NCBI GenBank assembly: GCA_039566865.1
Contig: CM076943.1
Coordinates: 37,580,663 to 37,644,662 of the forward strand
DNA from: Aurelia coerulea
Taxonomy: Eukaryota > Cnidaria > Scyphozoa > Semaeostomeae > Ulmaridae
Direction of reading: 5' to 3'
Length of the DNA stretch: 64,000 nucleotides
This document shows, in pieces, positions 44,410-58,640 of the stretch (position 1 is its first letter; each line of letters starts with the position of its first letter). The notes beneath the pieces were generated by a model, which ran no database searches, was not told the DNA's origin, and worked only from the letters and a program-made list of their open reading frames with translations. The position numbers and the translations under genes are program-made.

Positions 44410-47400
44410 GGCGACGAATAAGGCTGGTGTCGTTATGCAAACACCAAAAAACATCGCTTATAAGAAAGTCAGAATCCCAGATCACCAAAATTTAAAACTT
44501 TAAATTCTCATTTGTTCCCTGATCCTTCATATTACTCAGAAAGTACTTCAGCGCTGTCCAAACACAGGAAAGGCGTCAAAATACCGTGTTTTTAAAATGT
44601 TAAGGGGGTGGGGGCACAGACCTTATAATAATCTTTGAAGATATCTGTAATGTGCAAAGTCAGTCGGCATATTTAGGATTGAACTTTGACCTGTGGACTT
44701 TTGGACTTTTAGACTTTTAGACTTTGACCTCACTATTGACTCAGGGGAGATTATTCGTGGATCCTTTTCCCTTTGGGACATATTGTTTACCTTATCATAT
44801 AAATGCGCTGCAAGCATGTTGGAAAGGGTTGCTGAGAGCTTCAAGACTGCGGAGCTGCTGTGAAGAGATGGCTAGGCCATAAGAACATCGAGGACAAACA
44901 GTCTGTGAGTTTGTGACAGCCATTATTGACTTTATATTGTTGAACTTTGTAGTTTTTGTGAGAGAACATTGAATCATTGATTTGCTATATTAATTTACGA
45001 ACGACTATTGACATTTGCAGCCCTGACGTTAACAATATTTTGTATCGAATATATTAGGCCAATAGTTTCTTATGATTTGCTCTTTAAGTTTGTTATTTTG
45101 TTATTTTGCTAATTCTGATAAATTCAATTCTAGCAAACCATGCTTAATACTGAAAACCAACTTGTGTGTAATTGCTGTGATTTCTTGGTGTTTTGGTATT
45201 GGTGTGCGTTAGAGCCGTTTGAACCGGAGCTGTGAAGTAGGAATTACAATATCAGTACTGTCCGAGATTTTTACTGTCTTATAAAACAAATGAAAATGAA
45301 ATGAGAAGAAACGAAAAGAAATTACGCCTATACTTGTATTTGAAGGGAACTATAGTCATGCCATAAGTTTTGAAAGCCTTTCAGGTTCGTTTATCAAACT
45401 TGTAGAGACTTGTCCTACAGCGGTACACGGTCCTACAGCGGTTGTCGGTTTTTGATATAACGTTGATAGCAAGCGTCCAAGGGCTTTCCTGAGCCATGGA
45501 TGTGGTGGCAGCCCCCAGTGGGGAAAAAATATGTCTCATTGGGCATTTCCAAGTCATTCTATTCAAAATGCATCCTGTCAAATACATAGAAGATACATGG
45601 ATCTTCTAAGAAATTATTTCATTCAAGTCCAACAAATGGCTTTTCTCATTTCAGGCCAAGAGTTGAAAGATAACCTTCGTATGGATTGGGCCTACAAATA
45701 ATCCAAATTTCCGGGTTGCATTTCACGAAAATAACTTGGGTGTTGAAAAAACTGTTAAATAGCGCAAAACAATTGGTATCTTAGTAGGACAAATGATTTT
45801 TAAACAACAAATTGCCCGAAAAATATTGACATGGAAACCCTTAGTTCACCTTTGCTACTACCCCTAAAACGTTCATGACTTGTCCAGAAAAAACAATAAA
45901 AGTTTGCCCGTTAGGCACCTGAAGGATCCCCTTGATTGATACCGCGAACATGCCTTGTTTGGCCTTGTTCTGCTAAGACTTGCTTTGCTTATCCCGCCAT
46001 TTGGCGGTTGCCCTACTTGTTGTGAGATCCCGAATTTTGTCTTGTTTTAGAGGGCATAGGTTTGATACTTGGTAGATTCTGCCAGTAATTGAGTAACGGA
46101 CTAGAGATTAACTGCGCTCAATTGCCTTGAAAAATGTCAGGACTAGATTTACGGAATGAATTCATAAGAGCCTACAAAATACCATTAAATTGATCTGTGT
46201 AGATCTGAAATTGAAAACGTCAAGTTAACATAAGCGAATATTCGAATAATAATAACAATTGGTGAAACCATGGTCAATGGTAAAACGGACTACACAATCA
46301 AGTCCTGCGGCGGTGCAAAGATTTTTCAAGGTACCTTCTTGGTGTAGACAAACGTGGTGGCGGCAATCGTTGTTGGTCATGCTGGTGAAACCATGGTCTG
46401 TTATCATGCTGTTTAGGCCTTGGAACAATTCCTCCTTGTTGACGTCGTGTCTTTGCACAGGCTTGGTAAAGTAAAGGGGGTATCAACCCTAGAAGGAAAA
46501 ATAACTAGAAGGGGAGTGAATCTATCAAACCAAACCTTACGAGAGACAAGTTCGTTCAGAATGGGCCTAATATGGCATTTAATTGTTTGAAAGAAAAGTG
46601 GAGCCATCGGCACAGTATCATTCACTTATCATATCACACGAAATGCATAATTATTTGTTAATTCTGCCATGTCCACGGGATTGATACTCTCCAGAAACAG
46701 ATGAAAACATCTATCCATATGCTTTAGCTTCAAAGTTACTGGGCTGCGCAGGTTGGCATAATTGCCGTCAATAAAGGTTTTGCTGTTGTTGAGTTCTCAA
46801 GAAGAGGAAGAAAGCTACAAACATTCCAGTAATGTGAAAGTATCATAGGTCAAAGAAATACTTAACTCGTAACCACTTCAGACAGCGTCGCGTTAAAGAA
46901 CAGAGAAGTGATGAAATTCCACTTTTACTTGCAGGAATTTTGCCTTGAATTGTCTAACCTTTCTGCCAAATTTTTCTAGCCAATACGGTATAGTCCACTA
47001 AGGCATTGTTATGTTCAGGATCTTCGCCCGTTTTATGGGCTAAATTTCACATTTTTTTTTTCTTTTGGAACATCTGTAATCTCCTCCTTGTCTTGCCCTT
47101 TTTCAGCTGTTGTATTTCAGTCTATGATGAATGATGGTGCATCAACTTTACTGCCAAACGCCAAGCTAAATACAGCTGCAGGTCATTGTAGTTCTTGTCA
47201 AATCTAGGCTTCCCTCTATGTGTCCGATATATACAACGTGATGAAGCAATGTTACTTGGATTTTTTCTTCTGAAAGATTTTCATCCGTTTCCTGACTTAA
47301 AATTTGAGATGAATGGGCGAAGGAGGCGTATTGCCAATTTATAGATTGATGTGTTACAAATTTTGCTGTCCTGCGATTGGTTTATGTTAACTCTGATGGG

Positions 47401-47490
47401 AAAAGTGGAAACCTTTGTTTCTGTCGGTTTGAATCTGTTATAAAATTTTTGGCATCCGGTGATTGGTTTATCTAGGATCCATGTGACGCG
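44410..47490. other. Spacer, no recognised gene
   Basis: About 3 kb with no supported gene. At 46225-46458 a 77-codon minus-strand frame contains two similar pieces, MITDHGFTS and FTIDHGFTN, coming from a GGTGAAACCATGGTC unit at 46261 and 46384. I do not recognise it. ACTTTTGGACTTTTAGACTTTTAGACTTTG near 44697 is a short tandem repeat. Confidence 0.4.
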
Positions 47491-47496
47491 TGTTTC

Positions 47497-47947
47497 TAAG
47501 GGCCTGTTTATATGAGGCGAGCCAGCCCGCCTGACCGGGCTGGCTCGTCTAGGCGGGATGATTTTAGTTTGTGTTTATATGAGTGAAAACTATCCCGGCC
47601 AGACGGGCTGGCCTCGTAATGCTGCATGTTATGACGTATCAAGGGATTTTGAAAGACAATGGCCAGACAACCACTTTCAAATTAAACAATGCAATCTCGC
47701 CTACGCAAATCAGTTACGCAAATCAATCAATCAATTATACCGGGCCAGCCGGTCTGACACTGTTTATATGAGCTCGCTTCACCGGGATCCCGCCTACCCA
47801 ACTCACAGATCTCGGCTGACCGGGCTGGCCCGCTGCTCATATAAACACAACTTTATTTAACAAAGGATGTCTTTGTTCACTCAGATCTCACCTAGGCGAG
47901 CCAGCCCGGTTGGGCGGGCTGGCCCGCCTCATATAAACAGGCCCTAA
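47497..47947. mobile_element. AGGGCCTGTTTATATGAG fold-back element
   Basis: The ends TAAGGGCCTGTTTATATGAG and CTCATATAAACAGGCCCTAA are inverted repeats. Next to each end is a nested hairpin made of GGCGAGCCAGCCCG and its inverse. Internal GTTTATATGAG and CTCATATAAACAC repeat the terminal motif. A related element lies at 60478-60847. No coding frame. Confidence 0.8.
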
Positions 47948-48299
47948 GCTTGCTCTGATGGGGGATCTTGACATAGCGCAATCACACATTCACGAGGAGA
48001 AGGTGCTTGCCGCTCTCTTTGGTAACGAATTTCTCTTCTAATTTTATGACCATGCTTGCAACGATTCATTTTCAAAACGTACAACGTAATCAAATATAAA
48101 TTGACTTTGGGGAATATATTCTGTCCGTATTTGAAAGGAAAATAATTCAAATTCTAACGACTTGCTAACGTTTCTCTGTGTGACATGTTTCCTTGTTGAG
48201 CAACAGGGCTCCTTCAATGTGGCAAGGCAAGTCTAGGGTTCAAAACTAACGTTTCCTATTGAAAAGTCAACTCTAAATAACATTTGCACAAATTATTGT

Positions 48300-48695
48300 T
48301 CTACAAGCAATGCCCCCATTGGGGGCAAATACCCCCAAATCTAGTAAACTGCCTCAGACATGAAAAATAATAGCAAATTTGGATTCTACAACCCAGAATT
48401 GACCAGAAAATATATATCTATTGACAGTTTTACTAGTATCTGTCGAAAGTCCCCTTTTTGGGGGCAACATGACAAAAGATGGGGGCAAGGGTGAGTGCAA
48501 TGAAAATTCTTAAGACATGATCCTCTGATCTGTGATTTACGTTGTTGCAATCGATTATATGGCTGTCCCCACGTTTTTTCGTGTATAAAGCGTTGGCCCC
48601 ATTTTTGGGGGTAAATACCCCCATATCTTGTAAACGCCCCCTTATCTGACTGAATAACATCGAAATTCCGAATCTACGCCCCCGAATTGATATAG
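48300..48695. repeat. Diverged direct duplication with GGGGGCAAATACCCCC hairpin
   Basis: The stretch from GGGGGCAAATACCCCCA to CCCAGAATTGAC (about 48316-48405) recurs in altered form at about 48606-48692 (GGGGGTAAATACCCCCATAT to CCCCGAATTGAT). Both hold a small perfect hairpin and a TTGTAAAC/TAGTAAAC block. Origin unknown. Confidence 0.6.
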
Positions 48696-48754
48696 TGCAC
48701 CTGGTCTCATTTACTCCCTCTCTGGGTGGTGATACTCCCCCTTCCACTACCGGA

Positions 48755-49605
48755 CTACTAGATTTAATTGGATCAAATAAGTATCTTGGCGTTCACATTG
48801 ATTCCGAGCTTAAGTGGAGAGAACACATATCTTTTGCTGTAGGTAAGATTTCCAGAGCAATGGGCATGCTTAAATATGCTAAAAAATATCTCCCATTGGA
48901 AATAGTAAAAAACATGTATACAAGTATAGTTGAACCACATTTCAGAAACTGCTGCTCGGTGTGGGGTTGTTGTGGAGAAACCCTGCTCGATAAGCTGCAG
49001 AAGCTACAAAACCGTGCCGCACGAATTGTTACTAACAGCTCATATGATGCATCATCTCTTCCTTTGATTGGAAGGCTAGGGTGGTTAACTATAAAGGAAA
49101 TGATAGAATTTGAAACTGCAACTATGGTTTACAAGTCTCTCCATGGTTTAGCTCCTGAATATATGCAGCTAATGTTTACAAAACTGTCGGAAAACAATTC
49201 ACGGTCTCTCCGAAATACCGACACGGATCTCAGAATACCTCGCTTTACAACCTCTTACGGGCAACGTAGTTTCTCATATCGAGGTGTAACTGTGTGGAAT
49301 AAACTTAACACAGAAATAAAAAGTGCCCCTTCACTGGCCACTTTCAAAAATTTGCTGAAACAAGCTTTGAAGAATCAAAGGGTGTGAAAGTTCTCGTACA
49401 GCATCAAACTTTTTCTTTTCTAACCAGAACATATCATATATAAATTTTTATTTTTCTTTGTAATACAGGTTGCTTTGTAATTTATTCATGTAATTAGGTT
49501 AGTTAGGTTTTTAAGCAGGGCACATTGAAAATCAGTGTATTTAATTCTACTGAATGTATAACCCTGTTGAAATAAATAAAAATGAAAAAAATGAAATGAA
49601 AATTG
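48755..49605 (+). pseudogene. 5'-truncated LINE, reverse-transcriptase C-terminal region
   Basis: The frame runs to 49387. It starts in the thumb region (IGSNKYLGVHIDSELKW) and includes MYTSIVEPHFRNCCSVWG, LQKLQNRAARIVTN and TDTDLRIPRF. It is closely parallel to residues about 430-615 of the reverse transcriptase at 35846-37711, so it is the same or a sister family. The catalytic palm is absent. The 3' region has GGGCACATTGAAAATCAG followed by ACCCTGTTGAAATAAATAAA and an AATGAAATGAAA tail, as in the other copy. The part of the open frame before about 48755 is unrelated flank. Confidence 0.85.
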
Positions 49606-50099
49606 GTAAATTGCTCCGAAAGCTTTGTGCTGCGCAAGGCCATTTCGGTGATAGGTATTAAATATATTATTGTTGACTTGTCACGTTATGAAGCATGATT
49701 AGAGCTTGCATATTAATTTTCCCAGCATCTGGGAAAACTGTAGCCTGCGTGCAGACCCATTGTCCAAAGAAGGAAAGGGTCTGCGCAACTACGAGCCAAA
49801 GCTTGACGGCCTTCTCGTAATTTATTCTGACGGCCTAATTTATAAGTCACTAAATAGTACTCGATCCAATCCTCCCAGTGTAGCATTTTCTATGGCTGTT
49901 TTATCTTTTGCAAAGCTTGTTTCAAAGACAGAAGATAGATTAATGAACATAAAGGCATGTTTTGACAAGTTCTTTTGAATTCGTCACAGCAGGGATTCAT
50001 CAATCTTGCCTTTTGAAATAGTGTTCTAGAATTTTCAAGGTCCTTGTTTTCTCCTTTTGTGCAATTGTTTGTTATCAGACAGAATAGGTTTCCCTGCCT

Positions 50100-51440
<1,341 letters not shown>

Positions 51441-51600
51441 AACTAAAGACGCAATGGACTGAGAACAACACTAATAAACCATCATGTGAAACGATATCTG
51501 AGCATGAGACTGTTTGCTATGTATTTTGATAAATGTTGTTTCTCCAATATATTCTCAAATACAGTTTCGTCAAAATCTTATATGTACTACGACTATTTCT

Positions 51601-51897
51601 CCGGGGGGGGGGGGGGGGGGAGTACATGACTTGTGGATGGACGGGGGTCTGCCGCCCGGTTTTCAGAAAGCTACCCTCTTCTAATTACCGAAACTTGCTT
51701 TTGATACCCACTTTTATGATGAATTTTGGCGCAAAACTGCCCATTTTGACCATTTTTTGCGAATTTCAGCGAAACCCAACCCATGATTATGGAAAATTTG
51801 TCGAAAAAGGACCCTTGTTTAGAGAATTTTGGGCCCAAAAACCCACCCATATGGGCGGGACATACCCGTACCCTGAACATGTTATGTACCCCCCGGG
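51601..51897. mobile_element. CCGGGGGG-ended MITE
   Basis: Left end CCGGGGGG (a run of 18 G) then AGTACATGACTTG; right end CATGTTATGTACCCCCCGG. Inner arms show ACGGGGGTCTG against a diverged CATACCCGTACC. GC-rich ends around an AT-rich core. It lies inside the 49741-52091 element. Confidence 0.65.
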
Positions 51898-52183
51898 CTA
51901 TTTCTTTTTTGTGGTGCGCCATTTTGATTTCAGTGCGACTGGCCACTGGTTTTTCCTGAAGTTGCATAATTACATGGTCTATTGTGATATTGCATAAATC
52001 AAATTCCAGAAACCTAGAATGAGCGGCAAGCTTTAGCTCGTAGTTGCGCAGACCTTTTCCTCGTTTGGATAATGGGTCTGCGCGCAGGCTAGGAAAACTG
52101 TCGTTCAAGGAATTTGACCCGGTTACACGGACCCTTTCCTTTTCAGAATTGGAACGCAGGGTAGGCCGTAGAAAGGTTCTTAA

Positions 52184-53057
52184 CCCTAATCCTACCGGGC
52201 TTTTTTTGATCTAACATAGCCGGGGGGGGGGGGGTGCTTTCCACCCCCCTCTATAAATAGCCGTAGACTAATGGGAAATCATTGAGACTTGGCAAGGGCT
52301 TAGTCCTAACTATCCTTAGCCGATTGGTAGTTTTGGGCGTTGCCACCTCATTAGGTGACGTCACTATGACGTCATAATGCCGAAAAATGTCAAAATATAT
52401 GGTTTTCCGGCTTATTTGTTCTAAAAACGGAGTAAAGGTAATCTGAATGCCCTTTTCCATTCTTATTTGGCGTATTATTCATTTCCAATTTAAATATGAT
52501 GCATATAGGTGTTTTTAGACTGTTATTTTGGAAGAAATGACAAAAATTGATGAGGTCATAAATAAAAACTGTGTTTTTCTGCCAAAAATTGATAATAATT
52601 GGCTCAAAATGCTTTTAAAGCATTGCATAACGCAATTCTATGCATTTTTAACAAAATCTGTTGGAAAAAACTTCAAAATTTGCCAAAATGACCCAAAATG
52701 GCGGCACGATTAACGTCATCATTTAAGAATGCTGACGTCTGCAAATTCCATTGTTATTGACAACAATAGAAAGCTAATTGCTTGCTGATTCATTTAAAGT
52801 ACAATAGTCAACATTTGGAACTAATTCTGGGAGTAAAAATATCAAAGTCATAAATTTTTCCAATACCTTGCTTCAAATATGGTAGTGTCACCTGTCACGT
52901 GACACCTATTGTTCAAAAATTTAATTGTCAAAATGTAGCTAATAGATGATTAGTAATTTTCAGAGAGTTTGAAGGTCATAGCTTTTGTCGTTAAAGAATG
53001 CTTTGCAAAAAACCAACAGGGGGGGTGGAAAACACCCCCCCCCCGTAGGATTAGGGT
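52184..53057. mobile_element. piggyBac-like element, TTAA flanks
   Basis: The ends CCCTAATCCTAC and GTAGGATTAGGG(T) are inverted, with TTAA at 52180-52183 and 53058-53061. Subterminal hairpins GGGGGGTGCTTTCCACCCCCC and GGGGGGTGGAAAACACCCCC echo the design of the element at 41440. TGACGTCA occurs at 52356-52363 and 52367-52374, with a degenerate AACGTCAT near 52711. No transposase. Confidence 0.8.
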
Positions 53058-53061
53058 TTAA

Positions 53062-53352
53062 CTTACGGTCAATCTCCATCTAAGTGAATTGTAGCGAATG
53101 GTTATTGAGCTTGCCGGTAAAATTAATCTCCATTTTGTTAGCTAAATAGCTGGCGAAGTGATAGAAATTGAAATGGGAATTGAAAATTTGAATCAAATTG
53201 CATAACTTCAGCTGGCGATCGCTGAAAATTCAAGGAGCTTGAACTCCAAGGCAAACCGCGGCGACCGGCCTGTAGGTGTGAAAATATGAACTGCGCATGC
53301 TGAAACGTTGACGATCACTGTGATTCGCTGTATTGGAGATTGGCCTTTAGAG
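53062..53352. repeat. Possible fold-back, GGTCAATCTCC ends
   Basis: GGTCAATCTCCATCTAAGTGAATT at 53068 is partly inverted as GATTCGCTGTATTGGAGATTGGCC at 53331. About 280 bp, with no gene. The TTAA element abuts its left side. Confidence 0.4.
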
Positions 53353-53354
53353 GG

Positions 53355-54120
53355 GCACAGCATTCCAAGGGCATTTTAGTATACATCATACTTCAAACGG
53401 TAAGAATGTGATATATAGAAGAAAGTAGTGTTAATCCTGATAGATATCCGATTTTCTTCACAATAAAACAAAGTGAGAAATAAACATAACTTAATCACAC
53501 TATGGTCTGTTGGAAAACCTGGGGGCACGCCTGGTTCCTATCTGGACTTTTGCTACATCTAATGTAATAGTTCTGATGCATATAAAGGAATCTGGTCTCC
53601 TGCATCAAGTTGGCTTGTTATTTAACGATAGACATTATTCATGCACACAATCAATGCAGGCATTGTTAATTTATACGATTAAAACAATCTGACAGGCTAA
53701 CAATCGAATTTCGGTGAGCTGCAAATTAACATTTCCTCATGAAGGCTAATTACTACTAGCTCCTAAAAATTCCTTTCTGTTAATGAATTCATTAATCGAG
53801 CTGCCAACACATTAAAAGGCAATTTACATTAAAAGGCAATTTCCAAATTTGACCTCTTCGAGCTGACACATTTCCTTTACTGTATGAAATCTTCGATATG
53901 GCTACGTCATATCATATATCATATATTAATCATCTAAAGTTGGTTTACAATTAATCAATACTAATTAAAACCAACCTACATAAATATTTAAAATCTAAAA
54001 AAGCAACTAGTACCACATCCTGTTTCGTTAACGGCACAATTTTGAGGTGCAATTTTCTCTGGCCCAAATTTTAATCTTGTTTTTAAAACGTGTGAGTGTC
54101 GGTTCTTGTTTTATACTATC
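53355..54120. other. Spacer, no recognised gene
   Basis: AT-rich, with a short direct repeat of ACATTAAAAGGCAATTT near 53811-53840. Nothing supportable. Confidence 0.5.
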
Positions 54121-54129
54121 ATAAAGGTA

Positions 54130-54930
54130 TTCCAAAGAAACCTTACTCTGAAAGATAAAGATTCTACTCCATAAGAATATGCAAAGACTTGTTTCCTTAG
54201 GTCATAGGCCACATATTTCTTCTCAAGAAATTCCCATACAATCGATGGATTCAATGAGATGTATATTTCAGTCATCAATTTTTGCAATTTTTCAAGTGGA
54301 TGGTGAAGTTGTTACTGCAAACGTGTATCGACTGAAACGAACATTCGTAGTCACCGTGGAGGATCTTTAGTGCACGCTTATGAGCGCGATCTATTTTCTT
54401 GTTTGCAACTTTATTGCAGAATAGCCATATCAAAGGGCAATAATTGAAATTCGACAGAATCACCACCTGCTTGCTCTCTGGAAATGTACATATTTAGCCT
54501 AGAAAAAGCACTGGTCTTTCTGTTGATTTTTTTTACACAAAGTTTGCACATGCATGTCAAACTTTAGTTTGTTGTCAATCGAAATCCCACGAAGTTTAAC
54601 ATGCGCTTTTGCTGGTATTTTGCTGCCCTGAATATCTAATCGCAGTCCTTGCTCTCTTTTTAGACGAAGAAACATTAACTGGAAAATTTTGGGTTCATTA
54701 CCATACGATTGCATGTAAACCATTCCAATAGCTTGCTCGGATCGTTTTCCTAAACAGTCGCTATTTCGGGTAACTCATTTCAACAGGAGAAAATGGTGTT
54801 ATCGTCTGCAAAATTGCAAATTTCTGAATCCAGGCTAACGAGAAACAGGTCGTTAATGAAGATGTTGAATAGCAAGGGTCCTAAAACTAACGTTGTATTT
54901 TACATGTATTTTACATGGAGAACTTCTGAT
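54130..54930 (-). pseudogene. Decayed LINE reverse transcriptase
   Basis: On the minus strand the first recognisable piece is GPLLFNIFINDLFLVSLDSE followed by ICNFADDNTIFSC, the catalytic DD region (about 54900-54780). Next come LKREQGLRLDIQ, VKLRGISIDNKLKFDMHV, SNFNYCPLIWLFCN and KIDRAHKRALKILHGDY (to 54275). Several frameshifts and stops separate the pieces. Upstream and endonuclease parts are absent. It is more decayed than the other LINE copies and belongs to another subfamily. Confidence 0.75.
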
Positions 54931-54989
54931 GGAACCAATCTTAACCCTTCTGTTGTTAAGATGTCTTCTGTTGTCTATCTGTTGTTAAG

Positions 54990-55365
54990 ATAAATGAATA
55001 CGGCATGAAACTGTGCCATATTGGCCTCCCGTGTACATTATGCCGGCATGATGTTTACTTGAATATGGCATGAAATGAAAACGGCATGCCAACTGGCTCT
55101 ATCGGCATAGTGTAAACGGCAAATACGGCATCATTTGATGTAGGATTCACATCGAGGCGATCATCTGGCAAATGAGAACATGCGCCTTGACAAATCCTCG
55201 CTCTGCGCATGGTCAAAACCTATCGTATTCATTTCGTGCCGGTACAGTGTAAACGGTGATTCCGTTTGAACAGAGAAACCAATACGGCATAGTTTTATAC
55301 ATACATACATACATACATACATACATACATACATACATACATACATTATTATTATTATTATTTAT
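54990..55365. repeat. AATACGGCAT repeat and CATA/ATT microsatellites
   Basis: The motif ACGGCAT recurs at about 55000, 55079, 55125 and 55278, with its inverse near 55220 and TGTAAACGG twice, suggesting a MITE-like unit. It is followed by about twelve CATA repeats (55297-55346) and an ATT run (55347-55361). Confidence 0.6.
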
Positions 55366-55369
55366 ACAC

Positions 55370-55915
55370 GAAACCCCTTCAGCTAAAAACCTAATACAGT
55401 TCTTTCTACTATAAATAATGAAATAAGATCTAAAACTAGCTGTTAACGCAGTTAAGTAAGTGCTGCTCATAGCGTTGTTTTTAATGCAATTCTCCAGGCT
55501 ATAGTGGAGTTTTTGGCGCTAAAATAAAGTTGAATCGAGCTTTTTGAGGCAGAAACAATTTCTAAAGAACTACGAGAACTGTTTGCAAATTTCAAAACTG
55601 CATTATGCAACTATAATATTCGTAAAAACTCAAAATGATTTTAGACTCTACTGACGTGCAACTTTAAGAACAGTTAATTAATGTCAATTCGTTTTGTACT
55701 TTCTTGGACTACAAGGCTTTCTTTTCCCCGGGTGGTACTTCACATGGTATGGTTTTCTGATTTTTCAATAGATCAACACTGCCATTTTGAAGTAAAAATA
55801 GTTGGATAATTTAATAGCACCAGCTTTGATCATTTCTTTGTAATTAGCCCTGACTGTCAACTATCTGCTTCTATCTGCATTAATCAGCATCTTCAATAAT
55901 AGTCAAACAACTTGA
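55370..55915. other. Spacer, no recognised gene
   Basis: Nothing supportable. Confidence 0.5.
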
Positions 55916-55916
55916 T

Positions 55917-56240
55917 CCCGGAGGGGGGGGGGGTTAACTTAGGGGGGGGGGGTTAACTTAAGCTCTCCATGGTATGGGGTTGTGCCATTTTTAGGGTACC
56001 TTTTTTGTCATGGAGTCAAGATTCATGGGTATGGTTTTCAACGATTTTTTACATTATCTGAATTTATGGGTATGATTTTCTGTAAAACTTCATGTATTGG
56101 TCAACAACCATACTTGCTTTTCCAGATTTATGGGTATACTTTTCAGATTTTTTTCGGGATTTATGGGTGGTAGCTTTACGCTTTGAATCACACATCCCAG
56201 TATCATGGAAATTTAAGTTACCCCCCCCCCCCCCTGGGAA
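55917..56240. mobile_element. Poly-G-ended MITE
   Basis: Left end a run of 12 G then TTAACTTA (repeated once as a ten-G run plus TTAACTTA). Right end TAAGTTA followed by a run of 14 C and TGGGA. The interior reiterates ATTTATGGGTATG. The opening GGTATGGGGTTGTGCCATTTT resembles the element at 62718-62962. Confidence 0.65.
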
Positions 56241-56244
56241 CTTG

Positions 56245-57790
56245 TTAAAATATGGGACCATACAAAGAAAGTGTTCCCCCGTTCAATTATGTGTAAAATA
56301 ACAGGTTTTGTACTTTGCCTTGAACGGAAACCAGTCTTGAGAGTACATGATGCACAACAGTTAGCCACAAAAGTTCTTCAAAGGTTCATCTGGTAAGAGT
56401 TTGTATCAAAATTAAAGGTCACAAGGTGTGACGAATTCCCAGAAGCAATGCTGATCCCATGCTTTTTGGTATTTGTAAGAATGAGCATCCTCAAGCAGCT
56501 ATCTTATGCTGTGTTGGTCTTGAATGTCAATGGTAAAAGAAGCAAATACTGATCCAATGCTGTGCAAACTGTTACAAGAATGTCAATTAGTTAATTTGCA
56601 GATAGTGATCCAATGCTGTATTGACCCAAACCAGTTTAAATCGTCACATGGCTGTTACAAATTAATAACTTGCCTTTCATTCCTGCAACCAAATACATGA
56701 GATAAGCATAAATGTAGGACATTTATCAATGCAGGGTCATGTGTGGCAACATTAAAGGTGCCTTTGCAACCAGCATGATCTGTGAATACATACAATTTTG
56801 ATTAACTTCTCAGATTTGCCACACATGGATTTATTATAATTATTACCTTGGATTTGTCTTCGTTGCAATTCCTCCTCTTCGCACCTTTTCCTGCCAATAC
56901 ACTGATTTAATACACCCTTCGTGGGCTTTGTGATCTCTTTGCTATGGCCATTTTTACGGTCCACAAAAAGACCACCAATAAAAAAAGCTGGCACACGCAT
57001 GGCTGGTTGCAATGGCCATTTAAGTACACATTGTGACTACTAAGTAGACAACAAAAATATACCACAAGAAAAATTTGTGCAAAAGACGGGGAAAACTTAA
57101 TCAAGATGCGAATCAAAATTCTGTAAGATGCATAAAATTATAGTTAAAAGATCCTTTCAATGGCCATGGGGTCAATTCAAAATACTCCTGCCAAGCCAAG
57201 GCTGCCAAAGAGCAAAAGCAAACAAGGAAATACTTGTAACACTAATGCAGGTATCATTAGGCCTAATAGTAAATACCACAGCTCCTTCCAATTCGCCTTC
57301 TTAACTTTGAACAATGGTTCCTTATCCACCTCCTGTCGGTGGCAAGCAATACTTCCTGCTGTCTATTCGTGAAAGCGTGAGCAACGCCTAGGCCCTCCTT
57401 GTCGAAGAAGTCTTCCTGCTACTTCTGAAACCTGTCCGCTGCAGAACAGTAAATGGTGAAAGCGACAGAGAGGACAAAAAGAAATCCCCTCATATTTGCT
57501 ATGAAATGAGGTATAAAAAAGATTCCATACTTACCAGAATCAGTGAAATTTTCCTTCTTCTTCATACGAAACGTGTGCCAGCTTCTCTCCCAAAATCCTC
57601 GACACTATGCCAGTCGCAGTTACAAAAGCACGATGCTACACAGCCTGTTGTTGTAGTTGCTCAAAAAATACTCCACTGTCCACCCTCGATCAAACCTCTC
57701 TAGAAGACTGCTTGCGCATGCGCGCTTCGCAGCAAAAAAAATGTGCTGTTCTTCCAGAGGGTCGTGTTTGGGGTTATTTGTTTCTTGGCA
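56245..57790. other. Spacer with a possible short inverted pair
   Basis: TTTGCAACCAGCATG (56763) and CATGGCTGGTTGCAA (56998) form an imperfect inverted pair about 240 bp apart, possibly a small MITE. Short frames have no recognisable domains. Confidence 0.4.
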
Positions 57791-57796
57791 TGTTCA

Positions 57797-58640
57797 GCTC
57801 GTCAAATGCGCTTTTAGTTCTTTTTTGAAGCGCCCGAGTGTTTGGATTTCTCTAATATTAGTTGGAATATCGTTCCAAGTCTTTAAGGCAGAGTAGTAAA
57901 ATCCTTTTTTGGCATGTTCAGTTTTCAGCCTGGGGATCTGGAGATCCTTACAATTCCTTGTTTCATAATTTGAGAATGCGGATCTATATTGGTACTTGTC
58001 CCAAAGGCATTCCGGACTCGACTTGTTTAGAATCTTATATGCCATCACAGAACGATCAAATCGAATAAGATTTTCAACACTTAGCCAATTAGATGACCAT
58101 TCGTCCTTTATGCGTGCATTTTTTATTATTGAATGAGCCCTGTTATGCAGACGTTGGAGGGTATCTAATTTAAAGTATGTCGTATTTATTTCGTACCGGC
58201 AGTGTAGACGGGGTCTTAAGTCCATCAGGATAGTTCTTACAATACCTGAATTGTCTGGGCCTTTCTTCCACTTTTCTATCACCCGAATTAAGGCATGCTG
58301 TGTGCTACCGCAAAGGATGTTTCCTCCCTGAAACTGCAAAGGATGTTTCTTAATTTATCTTTGAAATAATAGGACATCTGACCTTTTAGGATTCTTTCAT
58401 AAATTTTAGTGCTAGATGGTAGAACACTAGTAGGTCTAAAATATAAGTTCAACGTCGGGTCTCGGTCTTTGAATATAGGAGAAACATCAGCTTTCTTCAG
58501 TTCATCTGGAAACTTATAATCAAAAATTGTAGAGTTGAGTTGATGCAGTAAGTAAGGCACGGACAAACAAGTTCTTTCATTTACGTGCATGATCTCATTC
58601 TTCAAGCATGGCAAATGGGAGCCTTTAATAATGTACATGT
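57797..58640 (-). pseudogene. LINE reverse transcriptase with internal deletion
   Basis: Minus strand: KADVSPIFKDRDPTLN, SVLPSSTKIYERILKGQMSY and the FKDKLRNILCSFREE region, then (new frame near 58310) STQHALIRVIEKWKKG and RTILMDL. The expected SKAFD, PQG and YADD blocks are missing: the frame passes straight from ILMDL to RPRLHCRYEINTTYFKLDTL and LQRLHNRAHSIIKNARIKD, the C-terminal region, and ends FKKELKAHLTS at 57797. About 250 codons of palm are therefore deleted with the downstream frame preserved. The ORF is catalytically dead. Confidence 0.8.

Noticed and set aside
46225..46474. Frames around the GGTGAAACCATGGTC repeats
   Set aside because: No domain recognised on either strand; cannot be told from chance frames or a short duplicated repeat.
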